From positions 1 to 17,343 of the forward strand of contig CAYUIG010000062.1 of assembly GCA_964444685.1 (NCBI GenBank): a stretch of DNA of 17,343 nt, in the 5' to 3' direction. This stretch comes from CAYUIG01 sp964444685. GTDB taxonomy: Bacteria; Gemmatimonadota; Gemmatimonadetes; Longimicrobiales; RSA9. The first letter of the stretch is position 1, and every line of letters begins with the position of its first letter. Positions 6,823 through 12,097 of this stretch are shown here, one piece after another. The notes beneath the pieces are model-generated. The model did no database searches and was not told the origin of the DNA. It worked only from the letters and a program-made list of their open reading frames with translations. The translations under genes were made by a program, and so were the position numbers.

Positions 6823-8729
6823 GCCGCCGCCCTCATCGCATCGGCGAAGTTCGCTCGCACGAGCGCCTCCGCGACCGGAGGGCATACGCTGTTGCCGCAC
6901 ATGCGCACCTGGGAAGACTTCGGCAGCACGCGCCCGTCGGCGCCGCGGTCGATCGCGTAGCTGTCGGGGAACCCCTGCGCGCGGTACAGCTCGCGCGGCT
7001 GCAGCATGCGCATGCCGATGTCGGCAATTTCGTAGTCGGCACCCTCGACCGTCACGAGCCCGAAGCGATCGCGCGTCGGAACCGTGTGCAGCGGCTCGGC
7101 GAGCCCTTGCCCGTCGCGGTCGTTGCCGTAGTATTTACACAGCAGCGCCGCTACTTCACGCGCATGGCCCGGAAAGCGGTCGTCTGCGAAACCCCGAGCG
7201 CCACGCCGATCTTCGAATAGCTGATCCCCTGCGCCCGCAGGGCCTTCGCCTTGTCCGCGATCGCCGCTGGAACGTCCGTAACCTTGCGCAGACCCGTCCT
7301 GTACGCGTGCTGGTGGTTCGCTCCGCGCGTCACCGGCTCGAGGTTCGCCGGAGCGTTGTTGGTCTTGTTCCCGTCGACGTGATTGAGATCCATCCCCTCG
7401 GGAATCGGCCCCCGAAGAACCGTCCACACCAGCCGGTGCGCCGCCAGCATGTACGGCTTCCCGTCGACGTAGAACCGTATCGCGAGGTATCCGCGTTTCG
7501 TCGTCGTTTCCAGCCGGCGCGGCCCGGAGAACGGAATGCGGTTCTCGTTGCGAAGCTTCCAGATCATTCCATCCGGTCGGACCTCGATCACTCCGCGCTC
7601 GATCAGCAGCAATGCCGCCTTCATCGCATCCATGCACGCACCCCAGATCCGCTGTGACAAGCGAATGGTGGTCGATTGCCGTAACCGTTGGGAGGGGTCG
7701 CGCGAGCATCGTGCCGACCACTCCTCCGTAGTGGCGCGCCAAGAACGCCGCGACGAGTGCGTGCTTCTGGCCGTCGACGCAGGTGCCGAGCGGCTTCTCG
7801 AGTCCCGGCACGCGCGGCGCCTGCCCGGGCCGCTCGCCGTATCCGGTCTGCACGAGCGTCGGCACCGCAATCGCGGAGTCAGCCTTCGCTGTAACCGTCT
7901 GGAACGGCTCGTCGACGCCGCGCGGCCGACTCTGCCCGGCACGACCTCCGACGCCGACGATGAACGGCTTCGGGTTGTCCAACACGTAGCGCTTGATGCC
8001 GTGCGCGATCCGACGCAGCGTCGCTTCGGCCAGCGGTCGCTCGCGCTCGAAGATCGACGGGCACGACAACGACCAGTCGATGCACTCGGCGGCCGTGCGA
8101 TACGGCTTGCGGCCCTTGCCGTGCGTCGGCATCGGCCAGACGATCGGCGCACCGTCGCGACGCGCGATGAGGAACAGGCGCTTGCGGATCGTCGGCGCGC
8201 CGAAGTCGCACGCGCGTAGCTCGCGATGCTCGACGCGATAGCCGAGGTTCTCGAGCCGCGCCTTCCAGCGGCGAAACGTCAGGCCGCGGCGCTCTGGGCA
8301 CGGTCGACCGTCTCCGGCCAGCGGACCCCAGGTCTGGAACTCCTCGACGTTCTCGAGGAAGATCACGCGCGGTCGCACGAGCTGCGCCCACTTCACCACC
8401 ACCCACGCCAGCGAGCGGATCTTCTTCGACACGGGCTTGCCGCCCTTCGCCTTCGAGAAGTGCTTGCAGTCGGGCGATGCCCACAGCAGACCGATCGGTC
8501 GACCCGCGGCGACCGCCACGGGATCGACTTCGAAGACGTCGCTCACGAAGTGCAGCGTCTGCGGGTGGTTGGCCTGGTGCAGCGAGACGGCCTGCGGATC
8601 GTGATTGATCGCGACGTCGACGTGACGTCCGATCGCGCGCTCGATGCCGGTGCTGGCTCCGCCGCCCCCGGCGAAGAGGTCGACCACGAGCTCGTCGGAG
8701 ATCGGCAGCAGGAACTGGGGCGTCAGCAC
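6819..8729 (-). CDS. C5-cytosine DNA methyltransferase, carrying a 167-residue insert
   Basis: A DNA (cytosine-5) methyltransferase. Seen are AdoMet motif I DLFAGGGGAS (17-26), the catalytic Cys88 in SPDCKHFS (85-92), ENV (126-128), TIRKRLFLIAR near 180-190 and GNSVCPPVAEAL near the C-terminus. The middle has repeats of the type TV..DHHSLV typical of phage members. Between VTA (ending at residue 360) and ALLCKYYG lies an extra 167-residue stretch, rich in Arg, Gly, Asp and Ser, that arises because a homing-endonuclease-like gene is nested there in another frame. Without it the protein would be 469 residues, a normal length. The GTG at 8729 is chosen because GGGGAGGGGA lies just upstream; earlier starts run into the divergent gene. 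Likely role: protecting phage DNA from host restriction. Whether the protein with the insert is active is unknown. Confidence 0.85.
   Translation of the reverse strand: MLTPQFLLPISDELVVDLFAGGGGASTGIERAIGRHVDVAINHDPQAVSLHQANHPQTLHFVSDVFEVDPVAVAAGRPIGLLWASPDCKHFSKAKGGKPVSKKIRSLAWVVVKWAQLVRPRVIFLENVEEFQTWGPLAGDGRPCPERRGLTFRRWKARLENLGYRVEHRELRACDFGAPTIRKRLFLIARRDGAPIVWPMPTHGKGRKPYRTAAECIDWSLSCPSIFERERPLAEATLRRIAHGIKRYVLDNPKPFIVGVGGRAGQSRPRGVDEPFQTVTAKADSAIAVPTLVQTGYGERPGQAPRVPGLEKPLGTCVDGQKHALVAAFLARHYGGVVGTMLARPLPTVTAIDHHSLVTADLGCVHGCDEGGIAADRARSDRGPTGWNDLEASQREPHSVLRAAPAGNDDETRIPRDTVLRRREAVHAGGAPAGVDGSSGADSRGDGSQSRRREQDQQRSGEPRAGDARSEPPARVQDGSAQGYGRSSGDRGQGEGPAGAGDQLFEDRRGARGFADDRFPGHAREVAALLCKYYGNDRDGQGLAEPLHTVPTRDRFGLVTVEGADYEIADIGMRMLQPRELYRAQGFPDSYAIDRGADGRVLPKSSQVRMCGNSVCPPVAEALVRANFADAMRAAA
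7149..7649 (-). mobile_element. 501-bp homing-endonuclease-gene insertion in the methyltransferase gene
   Basis: The insertion boundaries are set by the 5-bp direct repeat AGCGG (minus strand; plus-strand CCGCT at 7649-7653 and 7148-7152), 501 bp apart. Removing one repeat unit and the insert joins VTA directly to ALLCKYYG, which restores the usual run of this enzyme family. The insert is little more than the HNH gene: 16 nt of leader with its ribosome site before the ATG and 2 nt after the stop. There is no room for a group I or II intron core outside the gene, and the methyltransferase frame shows no intein motifs. Confidence 0.7.
7151..7633 (-). CDS. HNH homing endonuclease-like protein nested in methyltransferase gene
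   Basis: A 160-residue protein in the frame one base downstream of the methyltransferase frame on the same strand. It has an HNH_3-type core: AAHRLVWTVLRGPIPEG (64-80, first His H66), then LNHVDGNKTNN (83-93, central H85) and NLEPVTRGANHQHA (97-110). The C-terminal part (about 122-158) is a resolvase-like helix-turn-helix with ALRAQGISYSKIGVALGVSQ, a usual DNA-binding module of such enzymes. The start at 7633 has TCTGGGG 9 nt before it. The stop is TAG. All expected catalytic positions are present, so it looks active. It would cut the uninterrupted methyltransferase gene of related phages and copy itself in, as known for free-standing HNH homing genes; that activity here is inferred. Confidence 0.85.
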   Translation of the reverse strand: MDAMKAALLLIERGVIEVRPDGMIWKLRNENRIPFSGPRRLETTTKRGYLAIRFYVDGKPYMLAAHRLVWTVLRGPIPEGMDLNHVDGNKTNNAPANLEPVTRGANHQHAYRTGLRKVTDVPAAIADKAKALRAQGISYSKIGVALGVSQTTAFRAMRVK

Positions 8730-8800
8730 GTCGACTCCCCTCCCCACTCCCGTGATGAAATCGAGCTTCCACACACCAGCCCACCACGGGAGGGGTTGCC

Positions 8801-9280
8801 ATGCACATGGATCGAGGACGGCAGTTGCGCATCCTTGAGCTGCTCGCAAACGGTTACCCGGATTTCGTTGACGTTCGCCGTCTCTGGGAAGAGGACAACA
8901 GCGTCGCGCGAGAGTTGATCTACATGGCCGAGCACCGCCTCATCGAAGTGCGACGCCCGCGCTCGATCTCCGAAACGATGCCGGTCGCCGAAGCGAAACT
9001 GACAGCGCGCGGCGTCGACTTCCTGCAGGACGATGGCGGCCTGTCGGCGATCCTCGGCGTGGTGACGATCAAGATTCACGACGAGACCCTGAAGCAGTTG
9101 ATTGCCGCTCGGATCGAGCAATCGGAGCTTCCCCAGCCAGAAAAGCAGCGATTCCTCGCTCGGCTTCGATCGCTGCCTGCCGACGCCACCAGACACCTTG
9201 TGCTGAAGCTCGTGGAGAAGGGGCTGGATCACGCGCCGGACGCCGTTCGACTGCTCGAAACGTTCCTCCGGAGCCCGTGA
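8801..9280 (+). CDS. Winged-helix-like protein, inserted against the early operon
   Basis: A 159-residue protein. Residues about 5-75 look like a winged-helix domain: RILELLANGYPDFVDVRRLW, then ARELIYMAEHRLIEVRR and a strand EAKLTARGVDFL. After DDGGLSAILGVVTIKIHDET comes an all-helical tail (TLKQLIAARIEQSELPQPEK, LARLRSLPADATRHLVLKLV, LDHAPDAVRLLETFLR). The overall pattern, LTARGVDFL-DDGGLSAILGVVT, recurs in phage and plasmid proteins of unknown function. A strong GGGAGGGG ribosome site lies 5 nt before the start. The gene is opposite in direction to both flanking gene groups, which suggests a separately acquired cassette, perhaps expressed in the lysogen. No convincing promoter is seen in the 71 bp between it and the divergent methyltransferase. 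Confidence 0.75.
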   Translation: MHMDRGRQLRILELLANGYPDFVDVRRLWEEDNSVARELIYMAEHRLIEVRRPRSISETMPVAEAKLTARGVDFLQDDGGLSAILGVVTIKIHDETLKQLIAARIEQSELPQPEKQRFLARLRSLPADATRHLVLKLVEKGLDHAPDAVRLLETFLRSP

Positions 9281-9410
9281 CTCGCTCGAAGCGAATCCAC
9301 CCGAGCACGTCGCCGAAGCTCACCCAGAACTCGTCGACATCGGCGTACCCTTCAATCACGAGGTGGCCGTTCATGAGGACGAGAGCCTCAGCGTGGATCG
9401 CGTCGCGCAT
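9069..9410 (-). CDS. Possible small phage gene, 3' part run into an antisense gene
   Basis: The N-terminal 43 residues (MRDAIHAEALVLMNGHLVIE, GYADVDEFWVSFGDVLGWIR, then FERV) look like real protein, with a compact hydrophobic pattern and good coupling: the ATG overlaps the preceding stop as TGATG within the repeated junction sequence. The remaining 70 residues lie antisense to the gene at 8801-9280 and are low-complexity Arg/Ala/Ser, as expected from a shadow. The simplest reading is an early-operon gene whose original 3' end was replaced when the plus-strand cassette arrived. No function is recognised. It is not certain that any product is made. Confidence 0.4.
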   Translation of the reverse strand: MRDAIHAEALVLMNGHLVIEGYADVDEFWVSFGDVLGWIRFERVTGSGGTFRAVERRPARDPAPSPRASAQGVWWRRQAAIEAERGIAAFLAGEAPIARSERQSTASGSRRES

Positions 9411-9424
9411 CAGCGGCACGCCTC
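9408..9424 (-). repeat. Gene-junction repeat GAGGCGTGCCGCTGATG
   Basis: Identical to 9641-9657 and one base different from 2850-2866. It ends the 77-residue gene (codons for Glu-Ala-Cys-Arg-stop) and starts the next gene through TGATG; the GAGG serves as ribosome site. Confidence 0.65.
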
Positions 9425-9643
9425 CACCCAAGACCGCGCCGGCTCGGCGTCAACGGGGTTAGCCTCCCCGGCGCGGGTTTCCTCGGGCACTGCCGTCGTG
9501 ACGGGGGTCGGTCGCGGAAGCCGGGGGCAGTCCCTCGCACTGCCCAAGCGCGCGTCCCTTCTGCAAGCCGCGCGAACCATGACTCGACCGCCGGCAGACT
9601 GCACCGGCTCGCCCCCTTTGGTGAGTTCGTTGCGAGGCGCCAT
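9410..9643 (-). CDS. Hypothetical small phage protein
   Basis: A 77-residue, Arg/Pro/Ala-rich protein ending GEANPVDAEPARSWVEACR. No domain is recognised, and composition alone would not prove coding. It is kept because both ends fit the operon exactly: its ATG overlaps the upstream stop as TGATG and its stop overlaps the next ATG in the same way, both within identical 17-bp sequences. Probably an early-operon protein expressed with the Cro-like and CII-like genes. Confidence 0.45.
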   Translation of the reverse strand: MAPRNELTKGGEPVQSAGGRVMVRAACRRDARLGSARDCPRLPRPTPVTTAVPEETRAGEANPVDAEPARSWVEACR

Positions 9644-9657
9644 CAGCGGCACGCCTC
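9641..9657 (-). repeat. Gene-junction repeat GAGGCGTGCCGCTGATG
   Basis: Second identical copy of the junction sequence. It encodes Glu-Ala-Cys-Arg-stop at the end of the 38-residue gene and the start of the 77-residue gene. Confidence 0.65.
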
Positions 9658-9759
9658 TTTCAGCCACAGCGCGACCAGCGCCCGGATCCGCACCTCGATG
9701 ATCCGTAGTCGGCGCGCGCGGACGGTGGCGCGGCGGGCGTAGTGGTCGAGCGGGCTCAT
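9643..9759 (-). CDS. Very small basic phage protein, 38 residues
   Basis: A 38-residue peptide, SPLDHYARRATVRARRLRII then EVRIRALVALWLKEACR, a probable single amphipathic basic helix. No family is recognised; it could bind nucleic acid or a protein partner. The start at 9759 overlaps the CII-like gene's stop as ATGA, and its stop overlaps the next start as TGATG. Coupling on both sides is the main evidence. Confidence 0.5.
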   Translation of the reverse strand: MSPLDHYARRATVRARRLRIIEVRIRALVALWLKEACR

Positions 9760-10169
9760 GCGGCAGCCCTTCCCTGCAGGATCTCCTGCAGCAGCCTCGC
9801 CTTCTCTTCGGCGCGTGTCGCGCGCGCCTCGGCCTCTTCGGCACGGCGCTCGGCCTCGCTCTTGAGAACGACCAGGCCGTATCCACGCGTATGCGCCAGC
9901 CAGATCAGCGGCGCTTCGTTGCCGCACAGGTCCATCAGCGCGCTGATCTTGTCGGGCGGAAAATGACCCTTGCCCTTGCGCAGATGACTGAAGTGCCCCG
10001 AGTCGAGCCCGAGCGAGAGCACCACCTCTTTATCGTCCAGCCCGGAGAGGTCGATGCACAGGTTGATCGCGCCGAGCAGCGATTTACGCTTGGCGACAAG
10101 TTCGAGCGGCACGTCTTGCATGACGGCTCGTCGAGAGAGCGGAAGCTCGTTCTGTTCAACGTCGCTCAT
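9756..10169 (-). CDS. CII-like HTH transcriptional regulator
   Basis: A 137-residue DNA-binding protein. The HTH lies about residues 44-67 (GLDDKEVVLSLGLDSGHFSHL then RKGKGHFP), followed by a conserved LMDLCGNEAPLIWLAHTRGYGL segment (78-99) and a C-terminal charged coiled coil (EAERRAEEAEARATRAEEKA, about 105-132), likely for oligomerisation. This build and the position, second gene of the lytic operon just after the Cro-like gene, suggest a CII-type activator. The start at 10169 is preferred over an ATG at 10205 because the latter would cover the direct repeat at 10175-10188. Just upstream is TTGA-N6-TTGA, a CII-site-like arrangement. It is coupled downstream by ATGA. Alternative: a replication-linked DNA-binding protein. 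Confidence 0.65.
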   Translation of the reverse strand: MSDVEQNELPLSRRAVMQDVPLELVAKRKSLLGAINLCIDLSGLDDKEVVLSLGLDSGHFSHLRKGKGHFPPDKISALMDLCGNEAPLIWLAHTRGYGLVVLKSEAERRAEEAEARATRAEEKARLLQEILQGRAAA

Positions 10170-10173
10170 CACT

Positions 10174-10190
10174 GTTGAGTCCGGTTGAGT
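10174..10190 (+). promoter_or_regulatory. Direct repeat TTGA-N6-TTGA, candidate CII-type site
   Basis: GTTGAGT occurs at 10174-10180 and 10184-10190, so TTGA repeats 10 bp apart on one face of the helix. Lambda CII binds TTGC-N6-TTGC in the same place, between cro and cII, to start transcription back toward cI (PRE). Here a rightward start would run antisense through the Cro-like gene into the repressor. The -10 region (about 10202-10207) is a poor match, as expected for an activator-dependent promoter. Confidence 0.4.
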
Positions 10191-10241
10191 GGCTGCAGCG
10201 GGCAAAAAAGAAGAGGCTGCGTGACCATGAGCATCAGCACT

Positions 10242-10484
10242 TCAGGCGACCTTCTCGGCCGGCGCCGAACCGCGCAGGTAGGCCCAATCGACATCGGGGC
10301 GCAGGTATTCGCAGCGGACGGCGCCACCCGACTCGCGCTCGATCGCGATACACAAGCCCTCGCCGATCTTGGCCCTCACGGCCAGCGCTTTTCGGAGATA
10401 GCCGATCGACGTTCCGCATCGGATGGCAAAGGCGGTTTGTTCGGCAACCGACAACGCATTGAGGTAGGTACGCAGCTTGTCCAT
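10242..10484 (-). CDS. YdaS/Cro-like repressor
   Basis: An 80-residue protein of the YdaS-like Cro family: KLRTYLNALSVAEQTAFAIR then CGTSIGYLRKALAVRAKIGE, with the HTH about residues 14-36, followed by the typical LCIAIERESGGAVRCEYLRP and DVDWAYLR. It is the first gene leftward from the divergent immunity promoter and lies 10 bp downstream of operator O1, as cro lies after PR in lambda. It should shut down repressor and early transcription during lytic growth. The start at 10484 is the natural N-terminus of the family; longer reading would cross the operator. Confidence 0.8.
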   Translation of the reverse strand: MDKLRTYLNALSVAEQTAFAIRCGTSIGYLRKALAVRAKIGEGLCIAIERESGGAVRCEYLRPDVDWAYLRGSAPAEKVA

Positions 10485-10492
10485 CGGCGCGA

Positions 10493-10521
10493 ACTTTACC
10501 TGAGGGTAAAGAATATGGCAA
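10493..10521 (-). promoter_or_regulatory. Early promoter of the Cro-like operon (PR-like)
   Basis: Read leftward: -35 TTGCCA (10516-10521), exactly 17 nt, then -10 TAAAGT (10493-10498). Operator O1 overlaps the -10 and the spacer, so a bound repressor would block polymerase. The rightward promoter overlaps O3/O4 in the same style. Confidence 0.65.
10495..10510. promoter_or_regulatory. Operator O1
   Basis: TTTACC-TGAG-GGTAAA, a perfect 6-bp inverted repeat with a 4-bp centre, overlapping the -10 of the leftward early promoter. Confidence 0.75.
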
Positions 10522-10534
10522 CACCTTCGGGGAA

Positions 10535-10550
10535 TGTACCTCCCGGTACT
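10535..10550. promoter_or_regulatory. Operator O2
   Basis: TGTACC-TCCC-GGTACT contains GTACC and GGTAC as a perfect 5-bp inverted repeat. It lies 40 bp from O1, 21 bp before the chosen repressor start and within its leader, fit for self-regulation. Confidence 0.7.
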
Positions 10551-10571
10551 CTGTCGGGAGAATCCGTTGGA

Positions 10572-11240
10572 ATGGATCCCGCCGAAAAGCTGCGCCGCTA
10601 TGAGCATCGCCGCGCGCGACTGGCCGAACTGCTGAAGGCGCTTGAGCCGGCGCCGCGCGCGTGGTTCGCGACCGCGATCCGGCGTTCGGAAAGCTATGTC
10701 GCGCGCCTGCTACATCCCGAGGGACACCCCCACGGCAAGAACATCGGCGACGCGATCATGAACGCTGCCACGTCGGTGCTACAGCTTGATCCCGGATGGT
10801 TCGACTTGCCGCTCGGTTCGGCAATTCCGCAGGGGCTCACTCTGGACGAGAAAGGTCGCGTCAGTCGCTTGGAAGCAAGCCACGTGGCCACGGCTTCCCC
10901 AAGCAGCGCCAACAACCCCAAGAACAGCATTCAGCTGACGGCTTCCGAACATCGCCTGCTGAAGGCCTTTCATCTGCTTCCGGACGACGAACAGGACGAA
11001 CTTCTTCGTGACCTCAGCCGGCGGGCCGAGCGCTATCGCGTGTTCGCTGAACGACTGATGCGAGAGCGCGAGACGGGCAAGCACGAAGAGGACGCGATGC
11101 CCATACCCGACAACGTTAGGGCGCCGCATTTCCCGTCGACGAGAGCGCGCCATCTCGAACCTCCGGAAAAGCGTGCGCCTGCGGCGGACACCCCGGGGCC
11201 GTCGGGCAGGCCCGGCGGCAAGACCGGGAAGCGCAAATGA
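10572..11240 (+). CDS. XRE-like phage repressor (CI equivalent), no protease domain
   Basis: A 222-residue protein, the probable lysogeny repressor. The N-terminal part (about 5-85) has an HTH: APRAWFATAIRRSESYVARLL (28-48) as helix-turn-helix, then GKNIGDAIMNAATSVLQLDP and GWFDLPLG. A Ser/Asn linker leads to a helical segment (LTASEHRLLKAFHLLPDDEQ, DELLRDLSRRAERYRVFAER, about 122-166), likely for dimerisation, and a Pro/Lys/Arg tail. There is no LexA/S24 Ser-Lys protease domain, so RecA-driven self-cleavage is not expected and induction must work differently. The start at 10572 has GGGAGA about 10 nt upstream and leaves O2 in the leader; an ATG at 10515 is possible. It is divergent from the Cro-like gene and coupled by ATGA to the next gene. 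Confidence 0.7.
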   Translation: MDPAEKLRRYEHRRARLAELLKALEPAPRAWFATAIRRSESYVARLLHPEGHPHGKNIGDAIMNAATSVLQLDPGWFDLPLGSAIPQGLTLDEKGRVSRLEASHVATASPSSANNPKNSIQLTASEHRLLKAFHLLPDDEQDELLRDLSRRAERYRVFAERLMRERETGKHEEDAMPIPDNVRAPHFPSTRARHLEPPEKRAPAADTPGPSGRPGGKTGKRK

Positions 11241-11482
11241 GCCGCCGTCCCTTTCGGCTCGTCCCGTCGGATATCTCGCACGATACCGTCGAGGCACTGA
11301 CCGAGCTGCTCGACCAGGCGCACAAGGGGAAGGTCATCGGCATCGCTTTCGCCGTGATGTGCAAAGGGCGTGATTACTTCACGGATGCCGCCGGCGAGGC
11401 GCGTCGCTCGCCCACGTTCGCGCGCGGGATGGTAATGGACCTCTCCGACAAGCTCGGGCGGTGGACTCGTGGCGAACTATGA
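11237..11482 (+). CDS. Hypothetical phage protein of the repressor operon
   Basis: An 81-residue protein: SRRPFRLVPSDISHDTVEAL, TELLDQAHKGKVIGIAFAVM, then CKGRDYFTDAAGEARRSPTF and ARGMVMDLSDKLGRW. It reads as alpha/beta with a central hydrophobic strand GIAFAVMCKG. Proteins of this pattern occur in phages near early or immunity genes, but no function is known to me. It is coupled to the repressor by ATGA (11237-11240) and lies 15 bp before the HIRAN gene, so it is probably expressed in the lysogen. Confidence 0.65.
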   Translation: MSRRPFRLVPSDISHDTVEALTELLDQAHKGKVIGIAFAVMCKGRDYFTDAAGEARRSPTFARGMVMDLSDKLGRWTRGEL

Positions 11483-11497
11483 GGGAGCTAGCGCGGG

Positions 11498-11971
11498 ATG
11501 GTTGATCTAATCGTCGGACTCGTCGGGATCGTCATCATCGTGGCGCTCCTCCGCCTGCTCGTGAAGAATGCCAGGTCACCACGCACTGGCGGCATGGTGG
11601 AGGCCAGCGGCGACTACACCTGCGAGGTCGTCGGGGAATCTCACTATCAAAATGCTCTCGAGCGCATCGTCGGCGAACGCACCGAGGAAGGCGCCGACCA
11701 TGAGTGCATCGCGCTGATCGTTCCCGAACCAACGAATCGTCATGACCCCAACGCCATGCGCGTGGACATCGAAGGAATGACGGTTGGCTACCTCTCACGC
11801 AGAGATGCAAAGACGCTACGCGCGCTGCTGCGTGAGCAAAGCGTCGATGGACCGATCTCCACCGGCGCAATCATTGTCGGCGGATGGGACCGCGGCGGCG
11901 ATGACGTGGGCTCCTTCGGGGTCCGCTTGGACGTACCGCTCAACAAACCGATCCGGATCGTACCCGCCTGA
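11498..11971 (+). CDS. Membrane-anchored HIRAN-domain protein
   Basis: A 157-residue protein. Residues 3-22 are a single hydrophobic membrane segment (DLIVGLVGIVIIVALLRLLV), followed by a basic KNARSPR that would stay in the cytoplasm. Residues about 40-115 are a HIRAN domain: CEVVGESHYQNAL, PEPTNRHDPNAMRVDI and VGYLSRRDAKTLRALL are its three typical blocks. HIRAN domains bind DNA ends or single-stranded 3' ends, usually inside larger nucleases or helicases; here it stands alone on a membrane anchor. Third gene of the repressor operon, followed 24 bp later by an intrinsic terminator, so expression in the lysogen is likely. A role in exclusion of other phages or in DNA-damage sensing is possible but unproven. 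Confidence 0.75.
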   Translation: MVDLIVGLVGIVIIVALLRLLVKNARSPRTGGMVEASGDYTCEVVGESHYQNALERIVGERTEEGADHECIALIVPEPTNRHDPNAMRVDIEGMTVGYLSRRDAKTLRALLREQSVDGPISTGAIIVGGWDRGGDDVGSFGVRLDVPLNKPIRIVPA

Positions 11972-11995
11972 GGAAGCGCCGGCGCACGCGCACCT

Positions 11996-12018
11996 GCCCG
12001 CCTTCGCGGGCTTTTTTT
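11996..12018 (+). terminator. Intrinsic terminator of the repressor operon
   Basis: Stem GCCCGC (11996-12001), loop CTTC, stem GCGGGC (12006-12011), then seven T (12012-12018). It ends the repressor-HIRAN transcript 25 bp after the HIRAN stop and insulates the next promoter. Confidence 0.9.
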
Positions 12019-12028
12019 CTGCCTAGAC

Positions 12029-12044
12029 TTTACCTGTGGGTATT
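12029..12044. promoter_or_regulatory. Operator O3
   Basis: TTTACC-TGTG-GGTATT; TACC/GGTA halves as in O1, with the left half identical to O1. It overlaps the first bases of the -35 element TTGACA. Confidence 0.7.
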
Positions 12045-12070
12045 GACAAGCCTGTACCTTCGGGTAAACT
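12043..12070 (+). promoter_or_regulatory. Early rightward promoter (PL-like)
   Basis: Consensus -35 TTGACA (12043-12048), 16 nt, then -10 TAAACT (12065-12070). O3 overlaps the -35 and O4 the -10, so the repressor would block it. The start of transcription near 12077 leaves a short leader with GGAGG (12088-12092) before the ATG at 12098. Confidence 0.75.
12053..12068. promoter_or_regulatory. Operator O4
   Basis: TGTACC-TTCG-GGTAAA; right half as in O1, left half as in O2. 24 bp from O3 and overlapping the -10 element. Confidence 0.7.
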
Positions 12071-12097
12071 TGCCTCCCGTCCACCACGGAGGCAGCC

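Noticed and set aside
4186..6960. A 924-codon open frame on the plus strand
   Set aside because: It is antisense to the helicase-methyltransferase gene, whose motifs are clear. Its product is Arg/Leu/Val/Ala-rich with no domain; long antisense frames are common in GC-rich genes.
7149..7649. Group I/II intron or intein explanation for the insert
   Set aside because: Only 16 nt before and 2 nt after the HNH gene are left, with no intron core visible, and the methyltransferase frame lacks intein splice residues (the junction is VTA-DLGC and EVA-ALL).
8730..8800. 8-bp inverted repeat CCCCTCCC/GGGAGGGG in the divergent gap as an operator
   Set aside because: Both arms are simply the ribosome sites of the two divergent genes; no promoter is seen around them.
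12072..12093. Hairpin GCCTCC/GGAGGC hiding the ribosome site of the first rightward gene
   Set aside because: The promoter at 12043-12070 would start transcription near 12077, so the left arm would not be in the RNA.
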